Part shown: piece after piece, positions 12,464 through 26,167 of the stretch
How the letters are laid out: the number at the start of each line of letters is the position of its first letter
Numbering within the stretch: the first letter of the stretch is position 1
DNA from: Hybos culiciformis
Taxonomy: Eukaryota; Arthropoda; Insecta; Diptera; Hybotidae
DNA: 64,000 bases
Direction: 5' to 3'
NCBI GenBank assembly: GCA_964007475.1
Contig: OZ023275.1
Span: 8,597,829-8,661,828 of the forward strand
The notes under the pieces: generated by a model
Seen by the model: only the letters and a program-made list of their open reading frames with translations
Database searches by the model: none
Told to the model about the DNA's origin: nothing
Translations under genes and position numbers: made by a program

Positions 12464-15400
12464 CAATTTTACTTTTTTAAATTCTGCAAAGGGAAATTTT
12501 GTATTTCCCATAACAAATGAAATTTGTAGGTCTACTTTTAAGTGAATTCAAAAACTAAAATTTTATAGAAAAGAAAAAAGAAAATTCGGTTGGTCGCGTA
12601 CTATTATAAGTATTTGATTTCAGTCGGCCAAATATTATTTTATAAGTATAGTTGATTTTAACAGATTATACAGAATGCAGAAAATTACGTCCTCAATTTA
12701 GAAATTGTGACATTTGTTTTACAGAAAAGGGAGATTACTTTTTTTTAAATCGTTTAATAAGTGAACCTCTTAGTAATCTAAAAATATATAGGACTTGTAT
12801 ATAGTTCTATTACTCATCTATTAGAATATCCATTAGAATGTTTACAAAAAATATAATGATTTCCCGGTGGTTTAATCTAATAATCAAAGAGGTTTATATT
12901 TTGAATAAAATAAAAAATCGCTACTTTCATAAAATATTAAATAATGTAAGATCCTTTTTGTTAACTCTTAATGGCATTTAAAAAAACAAATTTATATAAA
13001 AGACACAATAATATATTACTTTATGCTTGTTGTTTTTAATAGTTGTTAATTGCAGGAAAAATTAACGATGTGTATATAGATTCTTTTTAAAGAAATTAAA
13101 TTTGTGCACTTTATATTTGATTTAAATCAGTAGGAAAATAAAAAAAACCATATTAACTTTGATTTAGATTATATTTTGATAAGAAAAGTTTAAACAAAAT
13201 TTGTAATAGCTGTAAAACTTGTGTCTTATTTTTGTATAAAATAAAGTTAAATCAAATTCACCATACTTTTATAATTACTATTCTTTAAATATTTTGTATC
13301 TTTAAATTCATATCAATGAGTGAATTCAATAGGTAATTATGTATAATTAATTTACTTGAGACACATTTTTATTCGTTTATTTGCAGTTTTTCAGCTTTCC
13401 TAAATATGTATGAAAATTTGACAAAACAATGATTGACAAGTCGTACAAAATGCACAAAAATTAAATTTGAAATGATATTTATTTACATTTCTGTTTTTTT
13501 TTTGCTTACGATTTATATACGTACCTATACCACAGATTAATCTTTTCCATAAAATACTTATTAAATGTTAATAAAAATTTTAAATTAAATTTCTTTCTGA
13601 TATCTTTAATTACAATAATTTAATAATAATAAAATCTCTATATGTTCAGATTTTAAATTGTACAAAAATTTATAATGTCTTTGAAATTAAATCTATATAA
13701 TTATATATATTATATTAATATTGAAATTAAAATGTGAATAAGAAGCTGTATAAAAATTTCTAAAAGTTTTGAAGAAAAGTTTATTAAAAAAAAAACATGT
13801 AGATGAAAGATTGGTTACGGTTCAGTCATTAAGACGGTCAAAAAACTGAGCAATTTTAATTTGCGTTTTAATTTTGTAATTACAGACAATTTGTATGTTT
13901 CTCAAAAAAAATATTCTTCTTTTGAAGCAAATTTAGAGATTTGATTCGATTCAAATCCAAAGTAACGTGTGAAACCTTAAACAAAAATGCGAATTTAGCA
14001 TAGGGTTGAAAACTAACGAACGAAAAACTGAAGATGACAGAAGAGATAAAATAAAAATTTTCGAACCGTTCTTCAAATTTTGTATTTTGTAAAGGTGTGT
14101 ACTGATTGCAATTTTGAATGTGAGGAATTGTTTTAAAAATAAAAAACTAAAAGAATTAATGAGTCTTTCTAGAGCAATATTTTTACACGTCAATATTTGA
14201 AAGTTTTTAAAAAAAAAAGTATGTTTCTGTTTAGGTTTCTAAAGTTCTGTCAGTTCGTACTTAAATTGATACAACAAGCTTTGGTAATTTATTTTCCGGC
14301 TATCCAATTCCAAATTAATTAAAATTTTTCATTTATTCAGCATGATTTTGAAAACTTAAATATTGTATTTATAACAACAAATAATTAAAATGGAATAAAG
14401 GTGAATGTATTGAACTAAATTGCGATTTATTTTTTTTAATTTTTTTTTTCAACTCTTCACTATAGTTAAAAAAAAAAAAAATTTTAATTTCATGCAATGA
14501 CTTTTAAAAAAAAAAAAAAACATTTTTATGATATTTCATAGAGGTGAAAGATTTTTTTTTTGTATATACAAAAAGTTTCAAATTTAGGACAATTGGATTA
14601 TTTTTGGTGTTTTTTTTTTTATTTTTTTTAGGTTGAGCGAAAACAGATTCTAAAAATGATAAAAGAAAATTACTATAAATACGTACATAACTTTATTTTA
14701 TTATTTTATTATTTATTTTTTTGCAATGATGACCTAAATTTTTCGATTTTTTTTTTTTATTAAAATATATATTTTATTTTACTTTTCACAATAATTTGGG
14801 TTAGAAAAATAAGTTTTATTACATATAGATTTAAAAGTTTTTGTTTTTTTTAGAGTAGCATTGTTGAAGTAAAAGTTGATTAAGTTTTCAAAATTTTCAC
14901 ACAGAATTGATTTTATGATTGATTTTATATGTTGATAATAAAATTTGTATAATTGTGACATTGCGAAGTGTAAAGACGAAATGTACAGTTTAATTTTTTT
15001 TAAGTTTCAAAATACTCAACCAAAATCCAATCCATATTTAATTTGTGGAATTCTGTTTGTGAAAGTAGAAAAAGGAAAAGTTCATGTACAAAATATAGTT
15101 CATTTATCTCTATAGCTAAGCTTTATTCCTTAGACAATATTTCCACTTTGAATTATTTAATAAAATCATAGTTCAGTAAAAATGTTAGTTCTATAAATAA
15201 ATATAAAATATGTAAATAAAACTTAAATGATATTCGTTAGTAAGAGTAAGAGAGTAATAGTTCGAATAAAGTTTTTGAGGGTAAGAATACTGGGAAAAGT
15301 TGACAGAACATTTGGAAAATTCGAGAAAAAGCGAAATTACTGTTTTTAAGAGATTTTTGTACGAACTCAAAACCATAACTCTTATTTAACAATAACTAGA

Positions 15401-17802
15401 CTAGAACGAAACAACGTTCGCGCTAGGATCGATTAGTTAGAAACAAAATCTATCCAATTAATTCAACAACAGTAGGATATTATTTTTAAGGATAAAACTC
15501 AAAGGAATATTTCCTCTATTATTACAATTATCTCGAATATATTTAGTACTGAAATGATATATATTTTTTTAAAGTTTCGAATAACAAAGATCTTTAATTG
15601 GCCAGATATTAAAAATAAAAAAAAAATTATTTTCATCCTCATTTTATCATGTTTTTTCCATTAAAATTTTCATATAAGTATTTATATTATATTATTAACA
15701 TACGAGTATTTATGTACAAAATTTTATACACACAATCTCTGTGGAACATAAAATATTTTCGAGAACCCAAATTTATATCGAAAAGAAATAAAAAAAAAAT
15801 TCTTTTCAAACAAGAAAATTAAGCAAAAAAATAAAATTGGATTTAAAAAAAAGGAAGAAGAAAAAGTTTTTATTTTTCCTGTGGTAAAAAATAAAAATAA
15901 AGATGGGCCTTTTAATGAAATAAAAATCCTTGACCAAATATGGAACATAATAAAATTTTATGTTTTCATTAAAAGAGGAAAAAAAAATAAAAAAATATTG
16001 AATAAAGAATGAAGAAATCTGGTAAAAATTTTTATAGTTTATTTTTGCGGTTTTTTAACTTAAGGCAAAATATCTTTGAGTCTTGAATGTCTTAATAAAA
16101 TAATAAATTTATTTCTCAAGGATTTTTTTTTCTTGAAATTTTATGTCCCTCTTTTTTTTTCTTTTTTTTTTTAGATATATAAATAACAACAACCTGTTCG
16201 ATATTTAATTGAAATATGGAATTATGAATTTTCAAAAAAAAAAAATTTACCTTTAAAATCTCTAAAATATAATTTATCCTCGTTCTATAATACAGCTGTA
16301 AGTTTGTTAAATAATATCCGAAAGTAAATTGCAAAAAAAAGGGTACTTTCAATCTTTTCTTGTTCAGTGAAAACCACAATTGCTAGAATATATATGATAA
16401 AAGCTTTATTTGCTAAATTCGAAATTCGGAAGTGAATAAATCATGGTTCATTCTAGCTCATTATCAAAATTATCAGTACTCATTTGCAGTGCAAGCCTTA
16501 GATTGTGACTGCAAGCTCAAAATAAATAAAGTAATAATAATTGCAAGGAGAACTAGAAAAACATATATGTACATTACATAAAACATACACATAAATATTA
16601 AAAACCAAGCAAAAAATCTCGTAGCTATTTTAAAATTGAAACATCAAGAGGTATAAAAATTGGAACATTTTTTTTTAACTTCAAAAGCTTTTATTGTTAC
16701 AATAATTCTTTGAAAACTAGCCAATTTGTTGACCAGAAATGACTGCATTATGCTGTCTATAAATTTTTTATATATGTATACTTAGTATATTTATTTTTTT
16801 CTCAGTAAAAAAATAATTATTGATTTTTCTTGTTCACTAACAAAGGATACATTGTCCTTTTTCGCAAAAATTATAGCTATTTTTATACATATTTTTTGTT
16901 TTTTTTTTTTTTGTTGTATCTAATGACGAGTAAAACTTTATCTAAAACATAATTAATTCAAAAATTAAAGATTGACGTTAATATGATAAATTGATGATAA
17001 GACAGTAAAATAATTTATCCTATTTAATAAATAAGATTTTGAGAGTTTTATTATGGGGGGGCATTAACATCATGAACTCGAATTCATTTATAAAACAAAA
17101 AAAAAATTAGAACGCCGAAAAGATTCTTAAATTATTTTGTATGTTTTATAAAATATTGAATTAATGGATTCATATATAAAAGCGAGTAATAATTAACTTG
17201 GCAGACGATAAGAATGAATAATTTTTTTTTCATTCTTTTTTATTATACTAATCAAGTAAAATAAGTAGGTACATATCATATAATTTATATAGGTACTAGT
17301 ACTAGCGTGGTGAGTTTGAGAATCCAGAAACATGTAATTTAGGTTAATTTTTTGTTTCAAAATTTTTATTTATTTATGCAGTTTTTTTATTCTTTGGTCG
17401 TTTTTATAAAATATACAATACTTGGAATTGACAAAAATGTTTCTGTTCGAGTAGAACTAACATACTACAAACCCGAGAATTATTTCCAAAAAAAAAAAAA
17501 ATTAGGAACTGTAGGTAAGATGTAGAGTGGAGCGGACCCCTAAAGATAGATGTCTGAAGACTGGCATAAAAATTAAACAAGAAATTAGAAAATATTAATA
17601 ATACAAAAAATCATAACAAAAAAATTAATTAAGTTATGGCGGGCCGCATTTTATTTTATTTTCAAAATTTAATCACTTGCTTAGAATAAATTAATCGCTT
17701 TGCCGTATTAAACCATTTTCATGCGTAATTTTCGAATATGGTCGTTGCGAATAATTTATCGACGATTCTGTTTAGTATTGATACTTAATTATAACGTCTA
17801 TA
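12464..17802. other. AT-rich non-coding stretch
   Basis: No gene or RNA recognised. The stretch contains dense A/T homopolymers (notably 14467-14580 and 16140-16175). A GC-richer patch at 17520-17660 contains GGCGGGCCGCATTTTATT, which resembles the GGCCGCATT words of the hAT-type MITE next door and may be debris of a related copy. Confidence 0.65.
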
Positions 17803-17810
17803 GTCTATAC
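17803..17810 (+). repeat. 8-bp target-site duplication, left
   Basis: GTCTATAC, identical to 18135-18142, immediately outside the left terminus of the MITE. Confidence 0.9.
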
Positions 17811-18134
17811 CAGGGGTGGGGAACCTTTTTAGATATAAAGGCCGCATTGACTATGCCCATTTCCTAAGAAGGCCGCACATAGTAGTTTTAATGCTGAATA
17901 TAAGTAGGTATGATTAGATTCTTAGCTATACTTTTTATTTTAATATGTATATATATTTGCATAATAAAAAAATACAAGCACAATAAAAAGTATTTTGTGA
18001 AAAAAGATAAATAAGAAGTATATTGTTTAACTTTAATGAAGTCTAATGCCAAGAGAGCTGCATTTTACCCTTTTTTCAACCGGAGCATAAGGCCGCCTTT
18101 TATCCTCCAAAAGGCCGCAGGTTCCCCTCCCCTG
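17811..18134 (+). mobile_element. hAT-type MITE, 324 bp
   Basis: Non-autonomous DNA transposon. The left terminus CAGGGGTGGGGAACCT pairs with a right terminus whose reverse complement is CAGGGGAGGGGAACCT, one mismatch in 16. Both flanks carry GTCTATAC, a perfect 8-bp duplication as made by hAT transposases. Subterminal AAGGCCGCA words occur twice near the left end (about 17840 and 17870) and twice near the right (about 18088 and 18112). No transposase frame is present, so it would need an enzyme from elsewhere. The intact duplication and near-identical termini argue for a fairly recent insertion. An open frame from 18036 crosses the right terminus into flanking DNA and is not a gene. Confidence 0.92.
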
Positions 18135-18142
18135 GTCTATAC
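18135..18142 (+). repeat. 8-bp target-site duplication, right
   Basis: GTCTATAC, matching 17803-17810, directly after the terminal CCCCTG of the MITE. Confidence 0.9.
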
Positions 18143-19663
18143 TATATTTTTAGATACTACTACTGCAGCAAAATATTTTATAGGGAGTTCTTTCAAAGAT
18201 ACAATTTATAACTTGTTATTATATTTGGAGTTTATATGTAATGTTGTAGGTACACACATATATGAAAAGAAACAAAAAAAAAATTATTGATTTGCTTTTC
18301 AATTAAGACATATTTATTAATATTCAATATTGATATATCTACATGTGTACATATATGAACACGTAGGTAATAATAAATTGAAAGAAATATATAAAAATAT
18401 AAAACAGGCACAAATATAATTTTTTATTTTTTTTATTTTTCCTAAACAATTTTATTATTATTAGTTTATTATGAAAACTAAATTGACCAAATTGATCTCC
18501 AATGATTTTTACATAATATCTGCTTAGCAAAAAAAAAAAAAAAAACAGAAGTCTAATAGAAAAATGTAATAAGGGACATTTCATTTTTTTTTTTTTGTCA
18601 TTAAAATGCATCCGCGGAAAGTGGCTAACTATAGTTATAGAAATAAATAGCGTATACGAAAAGGTTAAAGATTAATATTTTTTTATTAATTCAATGCTTA
18701 AGCATAAACCTATTTGTTTTTTATTCACTACTTCAAATTCGTCTTCGAATCGTAATTTTTATATATCAAGGGCATATCTATCATAGTTGACTTACAGCTT
18801 AGATTTATAATAAATAATTATAAATTTAATTTGTTTTGATCGGTAAAATTTGTTAGCTATAGAAAGACTGAATTAAATTGTTTCTGTTAATCAATGGTTT
18901 CACATAAATTTAAGTAAATATTACCAAACACAGAAAACAAATGCTTCCTGGGTAAAAAAAAAAAAAAAATTACAAACATTTATTCAAAATATCAAAAATG
19001 AATGTTCAACATTCAAGAATGAATATTGAATAAAAAAAATTTTATTAATTGGAGTTTGAGTCAAAGCGTAATTAATGAATATTTCTTTAAGTTATAGATT
19101 GAATAATATAAAAGTTAAATAAATTGTACATATTTGCCTGTATGTTTTCACGTAATCAATAATAAAAATTATTGTTATTAAGAAACTGTATGGAAATCAT
19201 TTATTATTGACTCATAACAAATAAAATTTTTACAATCAACTTTTTTTTTTATTTATTTCTCTCTTATAAATAAATATTTTAGATTACACATTTTTTTTTT
19301 TTTTCTTTCTAAATACTGGACACTTTGAAAAATTGACTGCAAAATTGATTTAAAGATATTGTCTATAGGTATACATACTCTAAAAATTATTTTTATGTCA
19401 AAATTTAATTTATTTATAAAATAGAAAAATATTATAAAATAATACACAATAGAATCAGTTGTAAAATTTTTGTTTTGAATAAAAAAAAAAGACAAAATTA
19501 ATCTTTAATAATAATCCCATAATGTTGAGAAATGATTTGTTGCTTGATAAATATATAGATAAATAATTTTCCTAATAACATTAGGAAAAAATTAAAGAAA
19601 AATATGCTTAAGACTTACGACGTTTCAGCTGTTGATCGTTCTTAGCAACATTATTCAACATAG
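18143..19663. other. AT-rich non-coding stretch
   Basis: Contains A/T runs (about 18530-18545, 18955-18969, 19290-19305) and nothing that supports a gene. The minus-strand frames here are Phe/Lys/Ile-rich low-complexity translations. Confidence 0.7.
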
Positions 19664-19671
19664 CTTGTGCA
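19664..19671 (+). repeat. 8-bp target-site duplication, left (outer element)
   Basis: CTTGTGCA, identical to 20347-20354, flanking the outer hAT-type element. Confidence 0.9.
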
Positions 19672-19902
19672 CAGAGGCGCGTTATGACATTATGGCGCCC
19701 TAGGCAATTAAAATTTTTCTACATTAAAATTTACATGAACTAATAAACAACTTTAAAATAATAAGGAATGTTTTCTTTAATTCAAATACATATATTTATT
19801 TATTGATTTATGTAACCAAATTATAAATAATGAAAAGAAAAAGAATTGAAAAAAGTTAAAATAAAATAATTAAATAATTAAAAATGAATAACAAAATTCA
19901 AT

Positions 19903-19910
19903 TATACACT
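19903..19910 (+). repeat. 8-bp target-site duplication, left (nested element)
   Basis: TATACACT, identical to 20035-20042, flanking the nested MITE. Confidence 0.88.
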
Positions 19911-20034
19911 CAGAGCTAGACTGTCCTACCAAGCTAGCGGGAGTTCTGTTAACTTTTTTTTAAGCGTTGAAAATTTTTCTATATTAATAAAAATTTTGAT
20001 TTCCCGGTCCTGAATTATTCCCAGTCCAGCCCTG
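19911..20034 (+). mobile_element. nested hAT-type MITE, 124 bp
   Basis: The left terminus CAGAGCTAGACTG pairs with a right terminus whose reverse complement is CAGGGCTGGACTG, 11 of 13 matching. TATACACT is duplicated exactly on both sides. The family differs from its host element by terminal sequence, and its small size leaves no room for coding sequence. Its position inside 19672-20346 shows it inserted after the outer element. Confidence 0.87.
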
Positions 20035-20042
20035 TATACACT
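20035..20042 (+). repeat. 8-bp target-site duplication, right (nested element)
   Basis: TATACACT, matching 19903-19910. Confidence 0.88.
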
Positions 20043-20346
20043 TATAAAATAGTTCGCAGCGATACTTTTCTCACTTTATGCACTACAAATTGATCAATAA
20101 ATTAACAAAATTAATTTTTCTTGTGCTCCCTTTAATACATACTAAAATTTGAATAATACACAAAATAATCTTATATGACTTGTAACAAATCTAAAATTTT
20201 TCTGTTTTAAAAGAGTTAAAGGTAGCAAATAACTGAAAATTACTTTAAAATATTATATGTATAAAAATTGTTAACTATTTTGGTGCCCACCAAATCGTGG
20301 GGTCCTAGGCAATTGCCTATTTTGCCTACGGTGTAATACACCGCTG

Positions 20347-20354
20347 CTTGTGCA
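20347..20354 (+). repeat. 8-bp target-site duplication, right (outer element)
   Basis: CTTGTGCA, matching 19664-19671. Confidence 0.9.
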
Positions 20355-23300
20355 TATAAGATTTTCTCGCAAACAGTTTTAGATGTGCTAAAACGTATAG
20401 CCCAAACAACATCCAAAAAATTATCAAGAAATTAAATATTAATTCGTTTTATTTTTTCTATATGTTGACCAAAATTGTCAAAAAACATGTGCAGCTGATT
20501 GAGTAAACAAGATAACTTTACCCATATCCTACATATGTTTAATTTTTTCTCATGAGACAAGTTGATATTTTTATGTGTGTTTTTTTTAATCGTTGTTAAA
20601 TAAGTACTTTATGTTCAAAAAAAATATATTTTTTAAATTAATCTAAAATAATTATATTTTAAATTAGTTTCTGAAAAGAATTTTGTGGAAACTCAAAACC
20701 TAACCACAAGAAATTAAAAATTTTAACTTTATCAGCACGTAAGCACTGAAAACGAAAAGGAAAAGCTTCTTTATAAAAGAAAATGGTTGAAAAAAAATAA
20801 AAATTAAATATTTTAACATCTGTTTCTTGTGGTTAAAAATTTTTTGGAAGATTATATAAATCTATATTATGTTGTATAAATTGTATACAAAAAAATTATA
20901 AATAATTAATATTGAAAGCAAATGAGAGCCGCGGCAGCCTATCAAAGTATTTAATATTGTGACGTGAAAAAAATTTCTTTAAGATAAATTCGAAGTAAGT
21001 CAAAATTGTTGTACAAAATCTAAACCATAATATTATTTTCTAATTAATATTTAAATAATTACGGCCACAAAGCCACAAAGTGAAATAATGTAAAAACTAT
21101 ATAGGTTTTATATTCTATATCGGTTCAAACAATTACTACGAAGGGGGATATTCAAATAGCGCATAACATCAAAACTATACTTCTTTGAGGGCGATCTATT
21201 ATGCATTGGAAACTTTTGTCAAAACAGCTTAGCTAAAGATATATAATTAAGATTTTTAATATTTTCAACGATTTCAATGTTGACAGCATATACAAAAATA
21301 CATGATTTATTATGCAAAAAATAAACAAATCTACAAATAAAAATTATGTTCAAAAATAATTTTAAATCCAAAATTTCTAAAAAAAAGAAAATTTATAATT
21401 CATATGGAATGTTTTTTTTTTTTTGCTAGAAATATTATATGAAAATAACATATCATTCATAAATCATTGAAAAATAAATAAGAAAAAAAAAAATTAAATG
21501 TAAATACATTGCAATACACTAAATTTTCCATATAACAAAACAGTTAATTGACAAAGGAAATTGTTTTCTTTTTTCAAGCACTTTAATAATAAATAATTCA
21601 AATATTCTTTATTTGAATATCTCTAATGTCTAAAGTCAGATTCAGGAAAACATTGTTGTATTTATATTATGTATGTATGTATAAATATATGTTTATAAGA
21701 AATCCTGAATGATAATAATGATTCATTTTCAAATTGAAAAGCATATCAAAAAATAAAAAAATAAAAGAAATTTATCTGCCAAAAAGCCAGAAAAATAAAA
21801 ATATATACAAATGTTATACAATACAATATGTAAGTATGTACACATATATAATATACAATATTTTTTTTCCCAAAATATATTTTGTTTCTTAATCAAATAA
21901 AAGAAATTCTCATATGGTAAATATATTTTAATGGGGCACGCACGATTTTTACTTGTTTACATAGAAGAGAAAAACATTTGTATTTTTTTTTTTTGTTTGG
22001 AAATGATAGTCCTTATTATGTTATAAAAATTTTGTATTCTATTTTAAGTGGCCCAAATGTCCAATAACAGAAAATAAAAATTGTAGTACGACGAACGAGA
22101 AAAAAGGATCTAAGTATAAGGAATAAAAAAAAAACCAAATATTAAATTCTTCAGGATCATAAAAAAAAATATATGAAATTATTATTATTATTATTTTCTT
22201 TTGCCTTTATTTGTTGGGATAGGCTTATATGTAATTATGTAAGTGGACAAGGTATTTGAAGAAAAAATAAAAATGAGAAAAAAATATACAGAAAAAAAAA
22301 ATAATTTCATATAAATTACCTCTGAGAGCACGTGCCAAAACTTAAATATTTTTTTTAGTATTTTTTTTTTTTTGTTAACTATCATAGAGGAAGAAAATGT
22401 TGAACATCATTTTGAAGATCTTCAAATTTAATATATTTTTCTCTAAAAGTTATTTTTTTTTTATACTTATATAAATAAACTTTTTAATAAAAAATAATTA
22501 TATTGTTTATTATATGAAAAAAAAATAAAAAGAAAGCGCAGCATTTTTTTTTTTGGTCCATTAAAAGTAATTTTTTTTTATATTTTATTCTCAGTACATA
22601 AAATTTCGACCACTTTCATAATACGAATAAAATATAACTGGTGACATGACCAATACGCTTTTGATATTGTTTAATAAAAATTCTATGACTTAGTTCTATT
22701 TTGGTTGATATAGTACAATATCAAAGTTCAATATTAAGATACAATATCAATATCATTTTAATGAAAACATTTTATTGAGATAAGCGTAAAGATATTTTGC
22801 AAAATTTTAATGAAAAAGGTAACAATATTTCCACTTTCCACAAATATCGTCAATTCTAGCAATATTATTATTATTATTATGAACAAAAATAAAAAATGTT
22901 ATTAATGATGAGGATTTATTAAAGAAATATATATTATCATCACACCTTGTTTAGAAAATACACTATAACACCAGGGAATTAAAAATTTTCTTGGGAATTT
23001 TTTCTTATTTAATATCTTTTACAGAATAATAGTTAAAATTTATATAAAATTGAAGTTAATATAATTACTTTAATGAAGTGTTATTATATTATATAGGTAC
23101 ACATAAAGAAATAAAAGGAAAAATATTTTATAGAAAAATAATTAAATTTTTTTTTCCTGAGAAAATAGAGAATTAAAAAAAAAAACAAACTAGAATTTGA
23201 CTGCACTAGCAAAAAAAAAATATCAGTAATTAATTATGTATAAGCTGAAAGTTTAGAACTTAATGACTTGCATATATAAAATAACTAAAAATTAAAAATT

Positions 23301-25776
23301 AAAATTTTTTATTGATTTTTTATATGTTTTAAAAACATAATTTTTATTCATGTATATATTTTAAATAATAATATAACTTATACTCTCTAATAACTGTTAT
23401 TATTAACACTTTTATCTATAATCTTTTTTTTTATTTTTTTTTATGTAGTATGTTCAAGAAACCGGGATATAATTTTCTGTGTAAATATAGAGAAGAAAAA
23501 AATTTATACATTTTATAGGATACCTACACATAATTTTTTTTTTCCTATAGACACGGACCATTATTAATATTTTAATACTCTGGCAAAATACAAAAAATAC
23601 AAAATATATATATTTATATATGTAACCAGCAGCCGTGTAACCTTATGGCATTAAAAGAAGCAAGTCGACTTAAATAAAAAAAAAAAAAACATATATATTA
23701 TAATAGTTTTAACAGTTCAGCTGCTGTTTCTTATATATTATTATTATACTATTATATTACTACTATTATTATTTTTATTGATCTTTAAGGTTCTTTTCTA
23801 TTTACATGTTCCAGTTTTGTGCTTCAAGAATTTTTTTTTTTTGCTAAATGAGTTAAGAAATATTATTATGCCACCAAATTATATTTTAAATTAAAAATTA
23901 TTTCTATATAATCTCTTCAATTTTAAATTGAATACAATGTAAAGAACATATACACATAAAATGTAATTGGTTCGCAGAAAAATTTGTGTTCTTCTTTTTG
24001 CAATTACTCAAAAAATTTATTTTCATTTTTATGCTGTCAAACTTCTTATTTTCTTAAATACTTGTCTTTTAATAATAAACAAGTAAAAGAATTTCATTTG
24101 TTTGTCTAAGGAGTTCGATAAAAAACAAATTGATAAATGATTATTGAAAATACAAAATAAACAACTAAGATTTGTTTTAATTCATGTAAACACCTTTCGT
24201 TCAAATAAAAATAAAATCAGGTAAATGTCAACAAAAGAACTTCTAGATTTAAAAATTAAGGTAGTATTTATATCTTGATGCCAATATAGTTTCAAACCGG
24301 ATTATGGACAACTTGAATAACAACAGGCAGAAGTATGCAAATATAGAACCCAGATCTATAATAATAAGATCCTTAAATAAAAAAGATCTTAGTTAATTCG
24401 AACCGAAAGTAATTTTAAAATATATACGTCAAAACCGAAAATACCAATATATACGAATTTGAATTCCGTATGATGTAATACTGATCAAAATTCGTGCAAG
24501 TAGGATATTATTATTTTTTATATAATTTTTTTTTTTTATTGAAAAGCCTTAAGAAAGTATTAAAAATTTGTATTATATATACTATACATAATATATTATA
24601 TATAAATTATATTGAATACAGTTGTGCGTGAAAGAGATAAAATTCAATTGCCATGTGGTCTCGTGCACAGATGATAATATCAAACACAATAGAGTTACAA
24701 GAAAAAAAGAAAAAACGGAGAAAAACTAAAGAAACTGGATTATAAATATTTTACTGAATGAATTTTTATTTTTCATTTTTTTTTCCTGACTATAAAGAGA
24801 GTAATTTGGCTGAAGGTATAGTATAATATGGGTACGAAAAAAAAAACAAAATTTAATTCTAAGACGAAGTAATATTATAAAAAAAAAAAAACATAAGGCA
24901 GATGTTTCTTTCCTTCCGTTATAAGAATTAAATGGTTATTAGAGTATATATTCAGGTAACAAAACTTATTAATAAATTTAATATGGGGCGATCTTGTAGT
25001 TAATATTATTATTATAAAATATATATTTGAGATATATGAAAAAAAAATATACGAACATTGTTTGTTGATATTAATTTATTCATCTTTTTTTTTTCTTGTT
25101 ATTCTCTGTCAAGAATGAATTATATTTGCAAAAGGTTCAAAATTTGTTTACAATTTAATTATTTTGGAGTTTTTCAGATGAAACTGCGTATAACATCAAT
25201 ATCAAACGTTATTAACAGACAAAAATTTTCCCGCAAACGATTTGCTCAATTATAAACATAAATCATCATTCTAAATTATTCTTAATTAATATTCTATTCA
25301 ATTATAATCATAGATTATTCTTAACTGCGTACAAATTCACAAAAAAAAAAATTAATATTATCTTCTTTAAAAAAATCAATTTCTTAAAATAAAATATTAT
25401 AATTTTTTTTTTTTTAAAACATAATACCTACTTATTATTATTATTTTGTATGCAGATAAAACATATATGATTATGCTGGCAAAAAAAAAAAAAAAATTAA
25501 AATGTCCTTGTAATTTTTTATTTTTTATTTTTTTTTTCATCTTAAACAACCAATAATCCTTATATAAACCACATCAGTTGTGATAAATTTATATAATTTT
25601 ATTCAATTTAAAATTTATTATTATACTTGTACAACATTAATTATTTTATTATTGCTGTTAAGAAACTGTGACATTAAAATGTCCAATACAATAATTTAGA
25701 GTATTTATTATCAAGTTGGGATATTATATTCAAGTTTTGTCTTCCAATGGTCCAACCAAAAATATTTTATACATAA
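20355..25776. other. AT-rich non-coding stretch
   Basis: No intact gene. Present are short ATT microsatellites (about 22178-22195 and 22860-22881), many A/T runs, a cluster of degenerate ACAATATCAA words about 22715-22760, and one protein-like scrap at 24265-24396 listed separately. The region 21130-21240 is less repetitive than its surroundings but has no open frame worth calling. Confidence 0.65.
24265..24396 (+). other. possible coding scrap, 43 codons
   Basis: Gene not recognised. Bounded upstream by TAG (24262-24264) and ending in TAA, this frame encodes a mixed-composition peptide, for example LDANIVSNRIMDNLNNN followed by RQKYANIEPRSIIIRSL. It has charged residues and few homopolymer codons, unlike surrounding translations. 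There is no clear start codon context, acceptor or donor at its edges. It could be debris of a transposon or host ORF, or a chance open frame. Confidence 0.15.
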
Positions 25777-25784
25777 TATTTACG

Positions 25785-26167
25785 CAGTGTCGGGTCTGAA
25801 ATTTTTTTCTCTCAGGTTAAAAAAAAACACCTTGATTTCATGAGCGCTTTTGTTGAAGATAAATATTTTGCTCTTGGCCTTTTTCTTAGTTAGTGAACAA
25901 ATTATGTAATGAGTATAAATAAGAAGAAAAATAAATAAAAATTTAATGTGAAAATAATTTAGACTCTTATTTTAGAAAAGTCTAACTGAAATGAAAATGA
26001 TAAAAAATCTAAATCGATTTTGTAGTTTTTAAAGCCTAAAGTGAAATAAAGGCTTGAATTTGAAAGAAAATACTTCTCATTGAAAAATAAATTCCTCAAC
26101 GAATAATAACGTCCTGCTTGACTTTAACATTTCCACCTTTGAACGGGAAATGTTAAAGACGGGCCTG
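25785..26167 (+). mobile_element. candidate hAT-type element, decayed, 383 bp
   Basis: The left end reads CAGTGTCGGGTCTGAAATTT. The right end, reverse-complemented, reads CAGGCCCGTCTTTAACATTT, so both start CAG and share a GTCT..AA.ATTT core with small indels. Flanking octamers are TATTTACG and CATTTATT, five of eight identical, consistent with a decayed target-site duplication but not proof. The interior has no transposase frame. Confidence 0.4.

Larger units (their letters stand above)
19672..20346 (+). mobile_element. hAT-type non-autonomous element, 675 bp, with nested insertion
   Basis: The left end starts CAGAGGCGCGTTATGACA. The right end, reverse-complemented, starts CAGCGGTGTATTACACC. 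They share the CAGnGGnG start expected of hAT termini, and both flanks carry CTTGTGCA. The subterminal word CCTAGGCAATT appears near both ends (about 19700 and 20305). Near the right end, TAGGCAATTGCCTA is a 14-bp palindrome and CGGTGTA-A-TACACCG a small hairpin. No transposase frame is present. A second element (19911-20034) with its own 8-bp duplication sits inside, so the pre-insertion length was about 543 bp after removing the insert and one duplication copy. Confidence 0.88.

Noticed and set aside
18036..18290. 84-codon plus-strand frame.
   Set aside because: It runs across the right terminus of the hAT-type MITE into flanking DNA, so it cannot be an ancestral gene.
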